Source: Bemisia tabaci (lineage: Eukaryota; Arthropoda; Insecta; Hemiptera; Aleyrodidae). From it: a stretch of DNA of 64,000 nucleotides. Position 1 is the first letter of the stretch. Each line of letters begins with the position of its first letter. Positions 13,901 to 24,680 of this stretch are shown here, piece by piece. Location of the stretch: assembly GCF_918797505.1 (NCBI RefSeq), contig NC_092800.1, positions 46,579,022 through 46,643,021 of the forward strand, given 5' to 3'. The notes beneath the pieces are model-generated. The model saw nothing but the letters and a program-made list of their open reading frames with translations. It searched no databases and was not told where the DNA came from. The position numbers were made by a program, and so were the translations under genes.

Positions 13901-14353
13901 GGAAATTTTCAAGAGATTACGTAAACTAATTTTCCAAAGAAAAAACAAAGTGAGATCAGAAATCAGCAACATAACAAACGAAGATACGTGATTTTATACT
14001 TTGGCCATCAATATGTATCGTTAAAAGAGTCGGGTAGCCTATAAATCAAACCTAATTTTTCTTTTATTTCCATTCATATTTTTGTTTTCCTCTCTCAATG
14101 TAAAACGGATGGCTTTCTAATTATTTCCCTGTCTCATTACAGAATAGCAATTATGGTGCATGACTTCCATGATTTCTGTCGAGGATCTCACAACAAACTC
14201 GATGGGGCAAACAGCCTCTTCCTTAGACTCACAGAACTTAGCGGTTACAAAGTAATGTCTGTTCCATTTCACGAGTTCAACTTGTCAGATAAACTTCCAA
14301 CCAGAGTACAGTATTTAGAAGACAAAGTCAAAATGTTGTTGAAAAGCAAGTAG
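4787..14353 (+). CDS. FASTKD4: FASTK-family mitochondrial RNA-binding protein, FASTKD4/TBRG4-like (8 coding exons)
   Basis: Joining 4787-4991, 6274-6446, 7321-7554, 9382-9774, 10579-10807, 12001-12165, 13044-13134 and 14143-14353 gives one open frame of about 566 residues ending at TAG. Residues 1-25 are basic and hydrophobic (MMILGLRLNLLRVLLKSSRH), as in a mitochondrial presequence. Residues about 120-335 are helical. Residues about 345-400 (WLKIVWSLAVLGEATDKQ, VLQPEFVDKL) fit FAST_1. Residues about 430-490 (VYVNGVFTALSNLLP, GYGYLIDGVCQIDD) fit FAST_2. Residues 497-566 (KIAIMVHDFHDFCRG, GYKVMSVPFHEF) fit the RAP domain. Known FASTK proteins act in mitochondria on processing and stability of mitochondrial mRNAs, so that role is inferred here. 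The length is a little under the vertebrate FASTKD4 (about 630), so a divergent exon may be missed. The N-terminal exon and its donor are the least certain part. Family membership is secure; the choice of FASTKD4 over other FASTKD members is moderate. Confidence 0.88.
5079..5337. mobile_element. Foldback MITE, GATGGCCAAAGT family, in FASTK intron 1
   Basis: The left end TTGGCTGTGAAACTACCAGA and right end CATAGTTTCACCGTCAATAT are inverted repeats. Internal GTTGTAGACTTCCTGTCATA and AATAAAATGGGAGCG are shared with the 8331 copy. Confidence 0.6.
6274..6446 (+). CDS. FASTKD4: FASTKD4-like coding exon 2
   Basis: The acceptor is ATTCCAG ending at 6273 and the donor is AAG|GTTTGT at 6447, leaving in phase 0. 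It encodes KSRLVAAAFASLG and DELLSLMDNQII, a pattern like the segment before the helical repeats of FASTKD proteins. Confidence 0.72.
6687..6825. mobile_element. Foldback MITE, TGGACTNCATTTTG family, in FASTK intron 2
   Basis: TGGACTACATTTTGTAATTC at the left end is inverted at the right end as GAATTGCAAAATGCAGTCCA with few mismatches. The same termini recur at 39876-40013, and a half copy lies near 49115-49165. Confidence 0.65.
7321..7554 (+). CDS. FASTKD4: FASTKD4-like coding exon 3
   Basis: The acceptor is AATGTTTCAG at 7320 and the donor is AAA|GTAAGT at 7555, both strong and both phase 0. The 78 encoded residues include VTNEDVAAKLSSTLELPQLV, helical in character. The frame stays open upstream of the acceptor, but that part is AT-rich intron. 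Confidence 0.8.
7658..8077. mobile_element. 420-bp TIR element in FASTK intron 3
   Basis: The left end CGTTGTCTGCAAGAATAGAG is the inverse of the right end CTCCATTCTTGTAGGCAACG apart from a few mismatches, and the similarity runs on through GAGGC(T/C)(G/A)TAACTA. There is no ORF. I found only this copy in the window. Confidence 0.65.
8331..8562. mobile_element. Foldback MITE, GATGGCCAAAGT family, in FASTK intron 3
   Basis: The left end GATGGCCAAAGTGCGAAACA and right end GTGGTTTTGCACTTTAACCA are inverted. The middle includes CGTTGCAGACTGCGTGTCAT and AAAATAAGAGCGGAAATTTT. Confidence 0.65.
9382..9774 (+). CDS. FASTKD4: FASTKD4-like coding exon 4 (helical repeats)
   Basis: The acceptor TCTATTTGCAG ends at 9381 and the donor is AAG|GTATTT at 9775, phase 0 at both ends. 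The 131 residues contain repeated helix pairs typical of the FASTK middle region, for example QCADVLYSLASLNYPDEVLM and LSTLIQTLAAVNFKPSNEEV. Confidence 0.9.
10200..10326. repeat. Imperfect tandem GGGAAAAACAGGGA(A/C)TTT units in intron 4
   Basis: Three to four copies of a ~30-base unit such as TTTATGGGAAAAACAGGGAC are in tandem. The wording resembles the GTCAGGGAAAA repeat family found later, so this may be a decayed relative. Confidence 0.4.
10579..10807 (+). CDS. FASTKD4: FASTKD4-like coding exon 5 (FAST_1-like)
   Basis: A long T tract and TTGCAG precede 10579. The donor TCAG|GTAATC leaves in phase 1. The exon encodes GWLKIVWSLAVLGEAT and the PEFVDKL motif that marks FAST_1 in this family. 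Confidence 0.9.
11096..11530. mobile_element. 435-bp foldback MITE in FASTK intron 5
   Basis: The termini CAATGGGTCAATTGCGCTGG and CCAGCGCAACTGATCCGTTG are inverted. The two arms, about 200 bases each, are complementary almost throughout, for example CTACGTTCAATATT in both and CATCCACTGTGG against CCGCGGTGGATG. Related ends occur at 30975 and at 36141/37047. Confidence 0.75.
12001..12165 (+). CDS. FASTKD4: FASTKD4-like coding exon 6 (FAST_2-like)
   Basis: The acceptor TTGTTTTTAG ends at 12000 and the donor is ATTG|GTAAGC. It enters and leaves in phase 1. It encodes KDKQVYVNGVFTALSNLLP and SGYGYLI, matching the FAST_2 pattern. Confidence 0.9.
13044..13134 (+). CDS. FASTKD4: FASTKD4-like coding exon 7
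   Basis: The acceptor TTCCTTGCAG ends at 13043 and the donor is CAAA|GTAAGT. It enters in phase 1 and leaves in phase 2. It encodes DGVCQIDDKLTPIALIDKKT, the usual lead-in to the RAP domain. Confidence 0.9.
13754..14015. mobile_element. Foldback MITE, GATGGCCAAAGT family, in FASTK intron 7
   Basis: CATATCCATGGCAAAATGCG at the left is inverted at the right as TATACTTTGGCCATCAATAT. It ends about 125 bases before the acceptor of the RAP exon. Confidence 0.65.
14143..14353 (+). CDS. FASTKD4: FASTKD4-like coding exon 8 (RAP domain, stop)
   Basis: The acceptor CTCATTACAG ends at 14142. All 70 residues form the RAP domain, a putative RNA-binding endonuclease-like fold: IAIMVHDFHDFC, LRLTELSGYKVMSVPFHEF and a C-terminal lysine-rich helix ending KVKMLLKSK before TAG. 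Confidence 0.92.
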
Positions 14354-14959
14354 TTTTCTGTAATCTTTTCTTCAAGTCTGTAAAATTGTATAAAAAGCTA
14401 TTTCTCAAGATCGTTTGGAATTCGGCGGTCGTTTTTAGTCGCATACTTTCGATGTCGCAGGTGAGAGTGAACAATCCTGTTTCTACAATCGTATATGAAG
14501 TCAAAGCATCAGCATTTATCGATTTTTATAGGCATAGTGATGCTGTCAGGGGTATGATTTATATCTACTGTGGTTTTGTGTAGGTAAATTAATTTTCCTG
14601 TTCAGTAATTGTAAGATCTGTAAATCTAGATGATTTTTGTAATGAATTGATAAATGTTACACTTTTAACTAAGTCCAACTTTAAGCCTCTTTTCAGTAAT
14701 GAATCACATCAAGCATTTGCATGAATGTATTAACTTTAAGACGCTACGATCTGTATGCAATGACCCATCCCCTTTTGTAAAAGAATATGGTCCTATTTTA
14801 TTTTAGGCTTTTGGGCTGTTATAAGTATCCAATGTTACATTTCGAAACTTGATTGTCGTGAGTGATAAAAATGGAAGTATTTCAAGGCGTAGGTGAAAAA
14901 TATAGTATGAATCCCAAAATGTCGTAATGAGATAGTTCCAAGTGCTAAAGTTTTGTTAC

Positions 14960-14965
14960 AATAAA
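14960..14965 (+). terminator. Polyadenylation signal AATAAA
   Basis: This is the first canonical AATAAA I found after the stop at 14353. It would give a 3'UTR of about 620 bases. It is inferred from position only. Confidence 0.5.
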
Positions 14966-17225
14966 AAACACCACTTTAACGTAAAAATGAAGGTACTGTC
15001 TTGGAATTTGATACAGTACTGACAGTTCTCTAAAAAGAAGAAATTAGCTTGGCCATAGCCGAGGCCATGGAATGGAGGTTTGCCAGAGTAGCAAGAAAAC
15101 TCCAGCCTGGCATTGAGAAGGATGCAATTGGACAAAACAGCCCCTGAAAGCCTGCGAATGGAGACAGGGAATTAGACAAATATTATTAGCAACATGACAA
15201 GCGTATCAAGAAGCTTTGAAGAGAGAGGATGAAAGAATAGAAAAAATCGGGTGAATAATGAAAATAAATATTTGAAGGAGAAAAACATACATGCACTACA
15301 TCAAACTGATCAGAATCACTTAATTTTACATGTTTGATCCTAATGCCTCTTAGTTTAATATAATTTGATGCAGAAACGTTTTTATTCCATGGAACGCCCG
15401 CAATTTTATCGGATGGTCCTTTTGCTCAAAATTTCAGCACATATTTTCCTACAGCCTACTTACATTTTTGCGTCTGACTATAAATAGTAATCTTCACAAA
15501 TGGTCCTGCTCAGCTAAAACTTTTATGTTCTTGATGCGCTCTGTTCTTTGCCTTAATGTCATTTTCAACGCAATGCCTCCGAGTCAAATTCAGAAGTAGG
15601 ATTTTCGAGGATAAGCATCTGGGTGCATCAAATGCTACAGACCAGATTACCAATTCAGGGATCTCCACCTATTGAGGTTGCAGAAGTATGAATTCTTAAC
15701 ACCTCAGACATTTTTAATTTGCGCTTGGAAAACGAGTTCGCGGTTTTGTTGATGAATATTGAGATTAGCAAATCCGTGATCGTAACTCATATTTGTTTTT
15801 TATTGTTTCACTATTTTTTTTCTTTGTTCTTTGTAAATTACTAAATACAATGGAAGTTGTTTACAAATGGCACTTTTTAATTTTTTTCCTGTACTTGAGT
15901 TTTTGAAACGAAGGACATTTCCACACAGAGGTAGACTAACACTATAAAAGAAGGACAATTCTACGAAAAGTGTCCAATTCCAGTCATGAATGTTTTACTG
16001 GTAAAATGTGTGATAGAAAATCTTACATTTCACCTATTTTTATGGAAAATAAGTGATCTAAATGAATTATCATAGTTATGTCACATGTGCAAGTCGATGT
16101 ATTAAGCTTCATTCGCAGCTTTAAGTTCTTTAAATGTCATGACCATCACTATCATGATTGGTTGGTTTCAATGTTTACAACCGCATAACTTTTTTTTAGT
16201 CTGATGAATTTTTCTGATTTTTGTACTATAGTTTCATCAAAAATACTTTTAGTTGAATCATCTATGTATTTTATTTAAAGGAAACAAATGAATTTTCCAC
16301 CCGAAATATCTCAAAAATATGCTGTCATGAAGTTTTGACGTCGTGATCGTCACTGGTGTTTTTGTTCCCCAAAATGGCTGCCAGGGGCAGTTCAAATCGC
16401 TACAACACGTTCCATTTCGTTGAGTGAAGTGTTCACATCAAAATATGATCGTACAGCAGTCACTGCCAGAATTCAGAAGATTATGGAAGGATTCAAAAGA
16501 CAAATTTACTACATTGAACTTTTCTGTGTGTCATGACTGGCACGCTTTTTATTTTTGGAGCGTGTGATATTCTGAAAAATCTTTGTGCCCTCTTTACAGC
16601 CTTTTTTACCAATGGTACTTACTACTTTTAAAATTGTGCTTCTTTGCTGTTGAGTACACTCGCCGTTTTTGTTTAAATTTGGCACGGCCGTCACTTTGCA
16701 TTGGATGTTTTTAGTGTAGAAGGAAGAGGAAAAAATTTCTGATAAAAAAGGTACCCGCACCATTTTTTTAGCCTGATACCATACTGAACTAAAAATACAA
16801 ACCCCCAATCCAAAATAATCAAGTTGAGTTTTTAGTATTTTGGAGGTCAAATTGGACAGTTTTTGTTGAATTGCCCTGTCACCAAGAATAGCAGCCCATC
16901 AGTGTTTAGATTGGCCCATTCTAGTCGTTTACTAATTTCTCGCTCCTCTAGGGTATTTCACTATGTGAAGAGGAGAAACCGGTCCAAAATGTTTCCAAGA
17001 TTTTCCCTGGTGTTTCCACCTGCCTGTCTGCCCCTATCCCTATGAAGAATGTTCTTGAAGATACGATGGTATCTTTGAATTGTTTCTATTTTTGTCAGCA
17101 AACGACTCAAAACAAATTCCCTGAACAGTGGCAGTTACAAATCAAATCAGACTTTTGGAAGTTGAATGCATGCATTTTTCCTAGAAAATGTCACATTTCA
17201 AGATTTCATGATGTGATCGGAGCGC
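14966..17225. other. Gene-poor stretch 3' of the FASTK gene
   Basis: AT-rich with short ORFs. An ATG with good context at 16374 (CCAAAATGGCTGCC) opens only 17 codons. A − strand frame at 16509-16850 (113 codons) is unrecognised; see findings. Confidence 0.4.
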
Positions 17226-17268
17226 GGGGGGGGGGGGGGGGCATACCGCAACGATGAGGGGGGGGGGG
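17226..17268. repeat. Two long G runs
   Basis: A 16-base G run and an 11-base G run are separated by CATACCGCAACGATGA. A third 16-base run lies at 17951-17966. Confidence 0.8.
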
Positions 17269-17542
17269 CATAATAAGCGGGGGCTTTCCTCAACAGATTG
17301 CAGCATTTGTAGGTGTTGGCAGTGGAAAAACGATGGAAACATACGCAAAAAACCGGCAGAATTATTTAAAAATACTCGAAATGGCTTGTGCCCTACTCAT
17401 CATGGTGGGTAATACCCGCCAGTAGCAGAAACTTTAAAAATAGCCGGAAATAGTTCAATTTATCTGGAAACAGCCACGGAGGTGAATTATCGCTGGAAAC
17501 AGTCAAAAACATTCGGAAACGGCCGAAAATCGTCGAAAAAAT

Positions 17543-17811
17543 GGACCGCGTTGAGCTTAAGCAGAAAGGAACCAAACCGTACATCAGCTATTGCCAAATA
17601 AAATTGGGGAATTTGATTTTTACATGAAAACGGTTGCGTCAATTTTTGAGCAAATTTCAGTGAATTATCTACACAATACGAAGTAAATTCCCCAATATTT
17701 TCACAAGAATCTGCTGAAACGTTCCCTTTCAAAAATTTAAATTGTAAGTCAAATTTTCCAATGAGTAGGTAGCTAATGTGTGGCTTGGTTCCTTTCTGTT
17801 AAACGCGGTCC
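17543..17811. mobile_element. Foldback MITE, GGACCGCGTT family
   Basis: GGACCGCGTTGAGCTTAAGC with CAGAAAGGAACCAAACC at the left is inverted at the right as GGCTTGGTTCCTTTCTGTTA and AACGCGGTCC. A second copy near 41012 is interrupted by another element. Confidence 0.7.
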
Positions 17812-17969
17812 AAATGGGTAAGTATATGTACATCTTCCATCCGTAAGCAGGGGTTTGGAGGAGAATGGGAATAAATTTATTCGTAGTGAGAGGAAATTTT
17901 TTTTATTTCATAAAAATACGAGTTTTCTGAAATAGCCATCAAATAGGGGAGGGGGGGGGGGGGGGGCTC

Positions 17970-20030
17970 TCGTCTCATTTTAATTTTATCTTAAGGTACC
18001 CGGTAAAAATCGGATCCTTTGGAACGCGCACGCACAGACCGCCCATGGAATATCAAAATATCATTAATATTTAGCTGTAAGTTTTTTAAATAGAATATTT
18101 GCAAAATTTAGAGCCCTCTCATGAAACAGGGTGTGTTTCAGTGCGTCTCCTGATTTTTAGAATGATCGCGCAAGTGCGCGCGATATTTGAGGGATATTTG
18201 ACAATACCTTTTTCCCTCTGAGTAGGGAAAGGGAATTTTGAAGTGCCTTCTGGTTAGGTTGGCACACACTGTGATAAGTGTTCTGTTTTCCGTGGTTGTG
18301 TGTGGGTATGCCTTGTCATCAGTGAGCTAATTTCTTCTAATTTTTGTGATTTTCAACAAAATGATATCCTCAGTGAGTATTTAAACGTATTTCCATACCT
18401 TTACTCTGCACGAGTGCATTAATTTCCAGACTTATTTCCGCAGCAGCGACCAATAACTTCGTCTCAAGTTTGTGGCCACAGTGCACTGTCTGTTCATTGT
18501 AGGGTCGCCATTTTCTTTATGATGCTTATCCTCAATACGCACTGAGAGACTTCGCCAACTATTTCCCGTCCTCTAATTCTTTCGCGGATAACATTTACAT
18601 GATATGAAACTCCGTCTTTCCTCGCGGTTTTTCATCTGAAGGGTCTGCGCCCGATTCTATTTCCGTCCGTCTGCATCGACTTGTCCTTCCTCACCCCACA
18701 TCCTAATCTTCTTGATAACCTCACATGATTCAACATGGAGGCAATGCAATTGATGGAGTGAATCCAACTCCATATTGTAATCTCACAGCCTGTTCGAGAT
18801 TGATTTTCGCTCTATTTATGAATATATTATTTGTTTAAAAGCCTATTTTCTTCATCCCCATGCACCAAGTAATCTTTCCACTCTAGCCGACTGGAAAGTG
18901 ATCTTTTGTGTCGCTCATTAACCCTCCCCCCTCTCCCTTCAATTGATTGCAACTCTCTCAATCTGTATTATTGGGCCTTTCCCAAGACAGTCATCATTAT
19001 TTTCTGCAATTTGGGAAGTGTCACCGAGGGACTTCATAGACGTACTTTCCTCTCTTCTCTCAGAGCCTCTTCGTTGTTTCCTCAATGAGAATCACCTTTG
19101 ATCCAGGTTTCGGCCATTGTTGTGAAACCCTTAATCACCCTAAGGTAGCTTGCTGCCTCTCATTTAGTTGTTTTCGAAGATCAGTCATTATAATTTTCTG
19201 TTAAAAAGACCAGGTAACAAAGATATTACCATTACATGTACTAGTTATCAGTCTGCCTTCATTTACCACCTTATTTAAGTATAATAATTCTCCGCTGGGA
19301 AGTGAGTAATGGTAGAATTATGCATTATAATTACAACTGCTCTGTAACAAGTTGAAGAAGCCTATTTAATTATTTCCTCCTTAGCAGTTATCTCACGATT
19401 TCATTGAAGAACTGAAAACTTCAAAAGTCATTCATTCCTATTGAATAGAGAAAGGCAGATGAAATTATATATGTCATTGTTTAAGTGTGAACTATACTTC
19501 AATCGATTAATCGGAACCATAGAGTTCAATACTTAATTTCTAATTTACCTGGTTTTGATACTTTGATCCTAAATACAGGGATTGACCCACACCTTTTATT
19601 GAGACACATGGTATTGGACCTTATCAATCAGCTTCTTTCCGTAGAAAAATCTTGTTTTTTCATGAATTTCCTCATTATCTGTGGTTGAACATCATCGTTC
19701 TGCTGGATTAATCAGATTCATTTTCTAATAACTTAGAGCCTTGTTTAAACGCGTTGGGTTCCTGGAACTTTGGCCAAGTAAGTCAAAGCTGAGATGAAAT
19801 TATTTCGTCGGCTGGCAGAAAAGGGCAAAAACTTCACTGTTGAAAAATCCACGAACCTGTCCTGGCAGAGTTCTTCTAACCGTTACTCAAGAGGATAAGG
19901 CCTTAGATTACACTGTTTCCTGTAGGAAACCTGTAAAAGTCCCGTGGATGCAGTAAGAAGAGGATTGGTATGGATAGCATACTGGAGTCTCCTCCATTAG
20001 CTGCTGAAAAATGTCTGGCTTGTACCTATA
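17970..20030. other. No supported gene; possible first exon near 18361
   Basis: Mostly AT-rich unique-looking sequence. The only notable point is the ATG at 18361 with a GTGAGT donor, described separately. Confidence 0.4.
18361..18372 (+). other. Candidate start codon and first splice donor
   Basis: TTTTCAACAAAATG is a good insect start context. Four codons (M-I-S-S) are followed by the donor GTGAGTAT. An initiator-like TCATCAGTG lies about 45 bases upstream. No partner exon is identified, so this may be chance. Confidence 0.2.
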
Positions 20031-20220
20031 GGGCTTTTTTTTTTATCCGTGGAAAGCATGGAATGCGATGATAGCGGTTCGGGCTGGTTCAACCAGCCTG
20101 AACCAACCTCAACCTACCTCGGAAGAGTGGTCCTAGCGTTCCACTGGAACACATGGAACGCAATAAAAAAGTGATGCGTTCTGTTGCGGTCCACTGTGGT
20201 TCAGATAAAAAAAAAAGCCC
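20031..20220. mobile_element. 190-bp TIR element with GGGCTTTTTTTTTTATC ends
   Basis: GGGCTTTTTTTTTTATC at the left is exactly inverted at the right as GATAAAAAAAAAAGCCC. Inside are further inverted blocks (GGAATGCGATGATAG, GTGATGCGTTC) around ACTGGAACACATGG. Confidence 0.65.
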
Positions 20221-21008
20221 TTATCTGTGATGCCTCTTGAATACGGAATCTCAAGGGTGCAGCAAGTACCAAAGTGCTGACTGTTAGCTGTGCCTGGGTG
20301 TTTTTGCCTCACAGCCTTTCGGCATATTTCTGATTTGCCCCCAACTTCTTGATCTTGATATCCTAGCTTAGAGGAGTGCTCTACAAACACTTCACGATTA
20401 AAAGTTTCCAAAAATGTAGAGCTGTAAAAGAGTTCTGGTGGTCTGAAGTTTTGTGGGGAAAAAATGTATTATCAAAAAACCCATCCAAAATTTTAATCTG
20501 TCCTGCACAGGATACAAAATCTCTGGATTGTATTGCAGCTTTTAGCTCCTTTTTCTTCTTCTTTTTTTTTACGATACTACTGCCTTATTAGCAAGGGAGT
20601 AAGAAAATGAAAATGAAGGCGACTGCTCACAACTTTTTTGAAAGGACATCACAAAGACTATTCAATTGGAATCTCAAAGTACAACTTGCCGACTCAACTC
20701 CACAGTATTCGCTTTATTGAAAATTTTGCTTCTGTGGGCTAAGGTCATTTTTTCTGTGGAACGTCACTTTTGATAATGAAAGCACAGCCTGAATGTGCAG
20801 TCTAGTGAATATCATAAGTTCAAATTTTGAAAGATATGCGGCGGTCATTTCTTCTAGTATCTCCAAACAGATATTTCGAACCATATCATATCAGGATTCC
20901 TTGTTTTGTCTACCTAGTATGATCCAGTTTACCTATTCATTTTGCATGAAATTTTCTAAAAAAAATCTGGTATTCATGTTTAAATCCTAATGTAGTGAAA
21001 ATTTGATC
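20221..21008. other. Non-coding, no feature
   Basis: No conserved-looking translation and no repeat that I could match elsewhere in the window. Confidence 0.4.
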
Positions 21009-21506
21009 ACTAAAGGCAGGGCCGGATTAAGGGGGTGGCCAAATGGGCCGCGGCCCGTGGCGCAAATTCAGGGGCGGCAAATTTTGCAATTTCTTTAAAT
21101 GTAGCTATGAAGAAAATCGGATTCAGGAAAAAAAATTACGAACGAGAAAAGGTGACAAAATCTCTCATTTCCTGAGAGTATATCTCTAATTTTGTCGTCC
21201 ACGGAATTTGGCCTGGAACGGCGCGGCGCAGAGAGCAATGATGACGAGAACGTGGGATGAAAAAGAGAAACCCTCGGCGCGGCGGACTCCGTGGACAAAA
21301 ATCGAAAAAGTCGTCAAAATTTTTTTTTTGAAAATGCACAATTTTTCTTGATATTCATGGTGAGGAACGTTTTTCTGACAAGGAATGATAGTTTATTTGT
21401 GATTTTCATTCGTAGATCACCATGGATAAGCCGGTAAAGTTGAAGGAAAAATCTCGGGAATGAATTTCCCCATTGAAAACATATGGGGAAAAGACTAAAA
21501 ACTTAA

Positions 21507-22020
21507 AAAGACTTTTCTCGAGAAATACTCAAAATACTCCTGGACGTTAACATTTTCTTATTCCTTATGTATCCTACTTTGATCGTGCCAAAGGGTTTTC
21601 CTATGTTGCTGCTTATAATTTTTTTATAAGAAGTTAAAGTTTGGGTATTTGACGGTGTTTTTACATTGCTAACATAGGGCTGATTCGAGGTTGCCAACTT
21701 TAGATGGACTTTTCTCGAGAAATACTCAAAATACTCCTGGACGTTAACATTTTCTTATTCCTTAGGTATCATACTTTGATCGTGCCAAAGGATTTTCCTA
21801 TGTTGCTGCTTATAATTTTTTTATAAGAACTTTAAATTTGAGTAATAAGTGCATACGGGGATTTTACATGGGTAGCATAGGGCTTGTTCGAGGTTGCCAA
21901 CTTCAAATGGACTTTTCTCGAGAAATACGCAAAATATCCTGAGATATTAGCATTTTCTTATTCCTTATATGTCCTAGAATGACTGTGCCAAAGGATTTTC
22001 CTATGTTGCTGCTACTTTCT
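21507..22020 (+). repeat. Three tandem units of about 200 bp
   Basis: ACTTTTCTCGAGAAATACTC recurs at 21507, 21704 and 21907 (third with one change). Each is followed by GTTAACATTTTCTTATTCC or a close variant and by TTTTCCTATGTTGCTGCT. Confidence 0.8.
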
Positions 22021-23905
22021 TTGTTATTTGAAGTTAAGTGTTATGTTTTCAACCTAAAATGCATCAATTTTTGAAGGCGGCAACATAGTATGGGTTTTCC
22101 CATGCGGGAATTCCCAAATCCCGCTGAACAGCGTTCATGGTAAACAAATCTTGTGTCTCGCTTATCACTAGATACAATCGTATTTAGCTCAAATCATGTG
22201 CATGTGCCGAAGTAAATTCTCTCAGATTTAGCGAGAGAATTTTGTGATCTATTTCGTTCAGTTAACCGGAGGTGAAACATAGAATAGCTATCACTAGAAA
22301 TGTGAGTCTTGGGTGCTAATAAGTACTTGGAGATTTGTGGATTTCGTTGTCCATTCTTAACCATGGTAACAAATATTTACACCTTCTTATTTCAAATGTA
22401 TTAAGCTTCAGCCAAAGTGCGGATTTCTACCTTTACCCGGCAGAATGTATGATTTTCAATGTTCTCACTCTCAGTGAATTGAATGACCTGATATCTCAGG
22501 CCTCAAACGTTTTCCTCCCATAATTGAATGAAGTAAGGTTTCTCTATTGTTCAGGTAAAGTCTGCCTTTACAATTTACCTCCCTTCAGCAAGTGAAATTT
22601 CTTGATTAGTGCGTATTGACTGTTACGCTGAGGTCAGATAGTGCGGTACGTTAACAGCATAACCTCTAATTCTCATGAAAGCAAGATCCATTGCTCAATT
22701 CAATAGTAGCTGTATAATTATTTAAACAAATGGCATGATCACATATTGTGCTTCAGCTTTGTTTAAAAATTTAGCAGTGATAATTCATCTATACCTACTT
22801 ATCGTCACATTGAATACTGTGCGCGTTAATCAAGTCATGTTCGGTGCTTACCATCCTATACAGTTCTTAATCGTTCCTTAGTTTTTGAAGCTCATAAAAG
22901 GCTGTGCTCTTTGAATGGGAGAATCAGTGGTGTTTTCAATCATTATGAGAATGAGTGAAATACTCCTGAATGTGGTGTGTGACTAAATACTTACTCTTGA
23001 GTATTTTTCCTTCTGGTTTGTCCTTAGGACACTTGCGTGGTGAGTTTCATTTTCTTTCTACTCAATAGAAAATTTATTTCCTCCTTTATATTTGAGCAAA
23101 TCAGGGCCTGCATTTCGTTTCATTCAGGACCCTTAATTAGGAAGTTAGGTGTTAAAATGCTTAGCTCCCAATTTCTGCATTCTTAAAATTACCATTATTT
23201 CCTGCATTTTCATAGCATGATGCCAACCATTATCAGTCTAGTCATGGGTATATTCTCCTTGATGATTTGAGAAGGATTCTGTTTTAATATGTCATGCCAA
23301 GATTTGACCTGTATCATGTTAAAAGTCATTTGCGCTGCAGCACAAATCCTATGATGTCATAATTTCTCATGTAGAATCAGCATTGCCCAAAGCGCAGAAT
23401 GCTTAAGCGCATGCGCAGAGGTTCAGAAAGTGCCTCCCTGATGCTACATCACTAATTAATGGATTTTATTACCTACTCCTGCCACTGACTATACTTTGGC
23501 GTCAAATTAAGGGAAATATATTTCAGGCTGTTATTATAGGCTGCATTCATTTGGCCAAAAACAACTGTTTTGGGAGACGGCATGTGTGCTCGTCACTTGG
23601 TTTGCAGTGTTCTTCATACAAGTCAGTGATAATTAGTGTGCTTTTGATTCATTTTAATGAATCATGCAGGTATGTGTATTTAGAAATCTGTAGAGGAACC
23701 AACTGTGACTTTGCTCATTCTATTGTAAAGATCAGGAAGGTATCTTTGGTGCATGGAATTATCATCCCTACAAAAATAAAAAAGAAATATTTAGTTATTT
23801 CTCACCCAACTTCAGGTTTCTTCATGAAGAATGGACAAATTGAAATCTTGTGGCTCATAATACTTACCTTATCCGTATTATTCAAATTTTCCGTTAATGA
23901 GGAGG

Positions 23906-23942
23906 TTTTTTTTTTTTTTTTTTTTTTTTTCATTTTTTTTTT
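23906..23942. repeat. Poly-T tract
   Basis: About 36 bases, nearly all T. It sits just before the 162-bp tandem array. Confidence 0.8.
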
Positions 23943-23970
23943 TCATACTGCTTTTAAAGCCATAACTTAA

Positions 23971-24680
23971 GTCCTAGAGAATTTTAGGTTCTACCTAGAA
24001 TTGGATTCAACGGAAGAAATTACATAAGAATGGATACTTCAAGGACCTGCATCCATACAAATCAAATTTTGTATTTTTGAGAGGATCATTTTAAGGTTTT
24101 TTGGCATCCATCTTGTATTTGAAGCCAAAATTTCAGTCCTAGAGAATTTTAAGTTGCAAAATTGGATTCTATGGGAGAAATTACATAAGAATTGATACCT
24201 CAAAGACCTGCATCCGTACAAATCAAATTTTGCATTATTAAGAGGATCACTTTTAGCTTATTTGGCAGCCATCTCGCTTTGGAGCCAAAATTTCAGTCTT
24301 AGGGAATTTTTGGCTTCAGAATCGGATTTTACGGGAGAATTTACATAAGAATTAATACCTAAAAGACCTACATCCGAGCAATTCAAATTTTGTATTATTG
24401 AGAGGATTATTTTGAGGTTTTTTGGCAGCCATCTTGTTTTTGAAGCCAAAATTTCAGTTCTAGGGAATTTTAGGTTGTAGAATTGGATTCTACGGGAAAA
24501 ATTACATATGGATTGACACCTCAAAGACCTGCATCCGTACAATTCAAATTTTGCATTATTGAGAGGATCATTTTGAGGTTTTTTCGGCAGCCATCTTGTT
24601 TTTGAGGCCAAAATTCCAATCATAGAGAATTTTTGGCTTCAGAATCGGATTCTACGGCAAAAATTACTTCAGAATCAGCA
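23971..24680 (+). repeat. Five tandem units of about 162 bp
   Basis: Unit starts near 23971, 24136, 24296, 24457 and 24619 (spacings 165, 160, 161, 162). Each contains AGAGAATTTT or AGGGAATTTT, then a GGATTCTACGG-like block, ACCTGCATCC and GAGAGGATCA. Confidence 0.85.

Noticed and set aside
14386..14583. 65-codon ORF after the FASTK stop
   Set aside because: It lies in the presumed 3'UTR, has no ATG at its upstream end and shows no recognisable motif.
16343..16508. Frame with KYDRTAVTARIQKIMEGFK, and a separate ATG at 16374 in good context
   Set aside because: The frame has no upstream start and no splice acceptor that I trust, and the ATG opens only 17 codons. Neither is supported.
23551..23970. 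139-codon ORF on + inside the hAT insertion
   Set aside because: It lacks an ATG at its upstream end, finishes in a poly-T tract read as polyphenylalanine, and has no domain.
24039..24623. − strand ORFs of 60 and 121 codons with repeated motifs (ASKTRWLPKN)
   Set aside because: They are translations of the 162-bp tandem array, so the repeated peptide comes from the DNA repeat.
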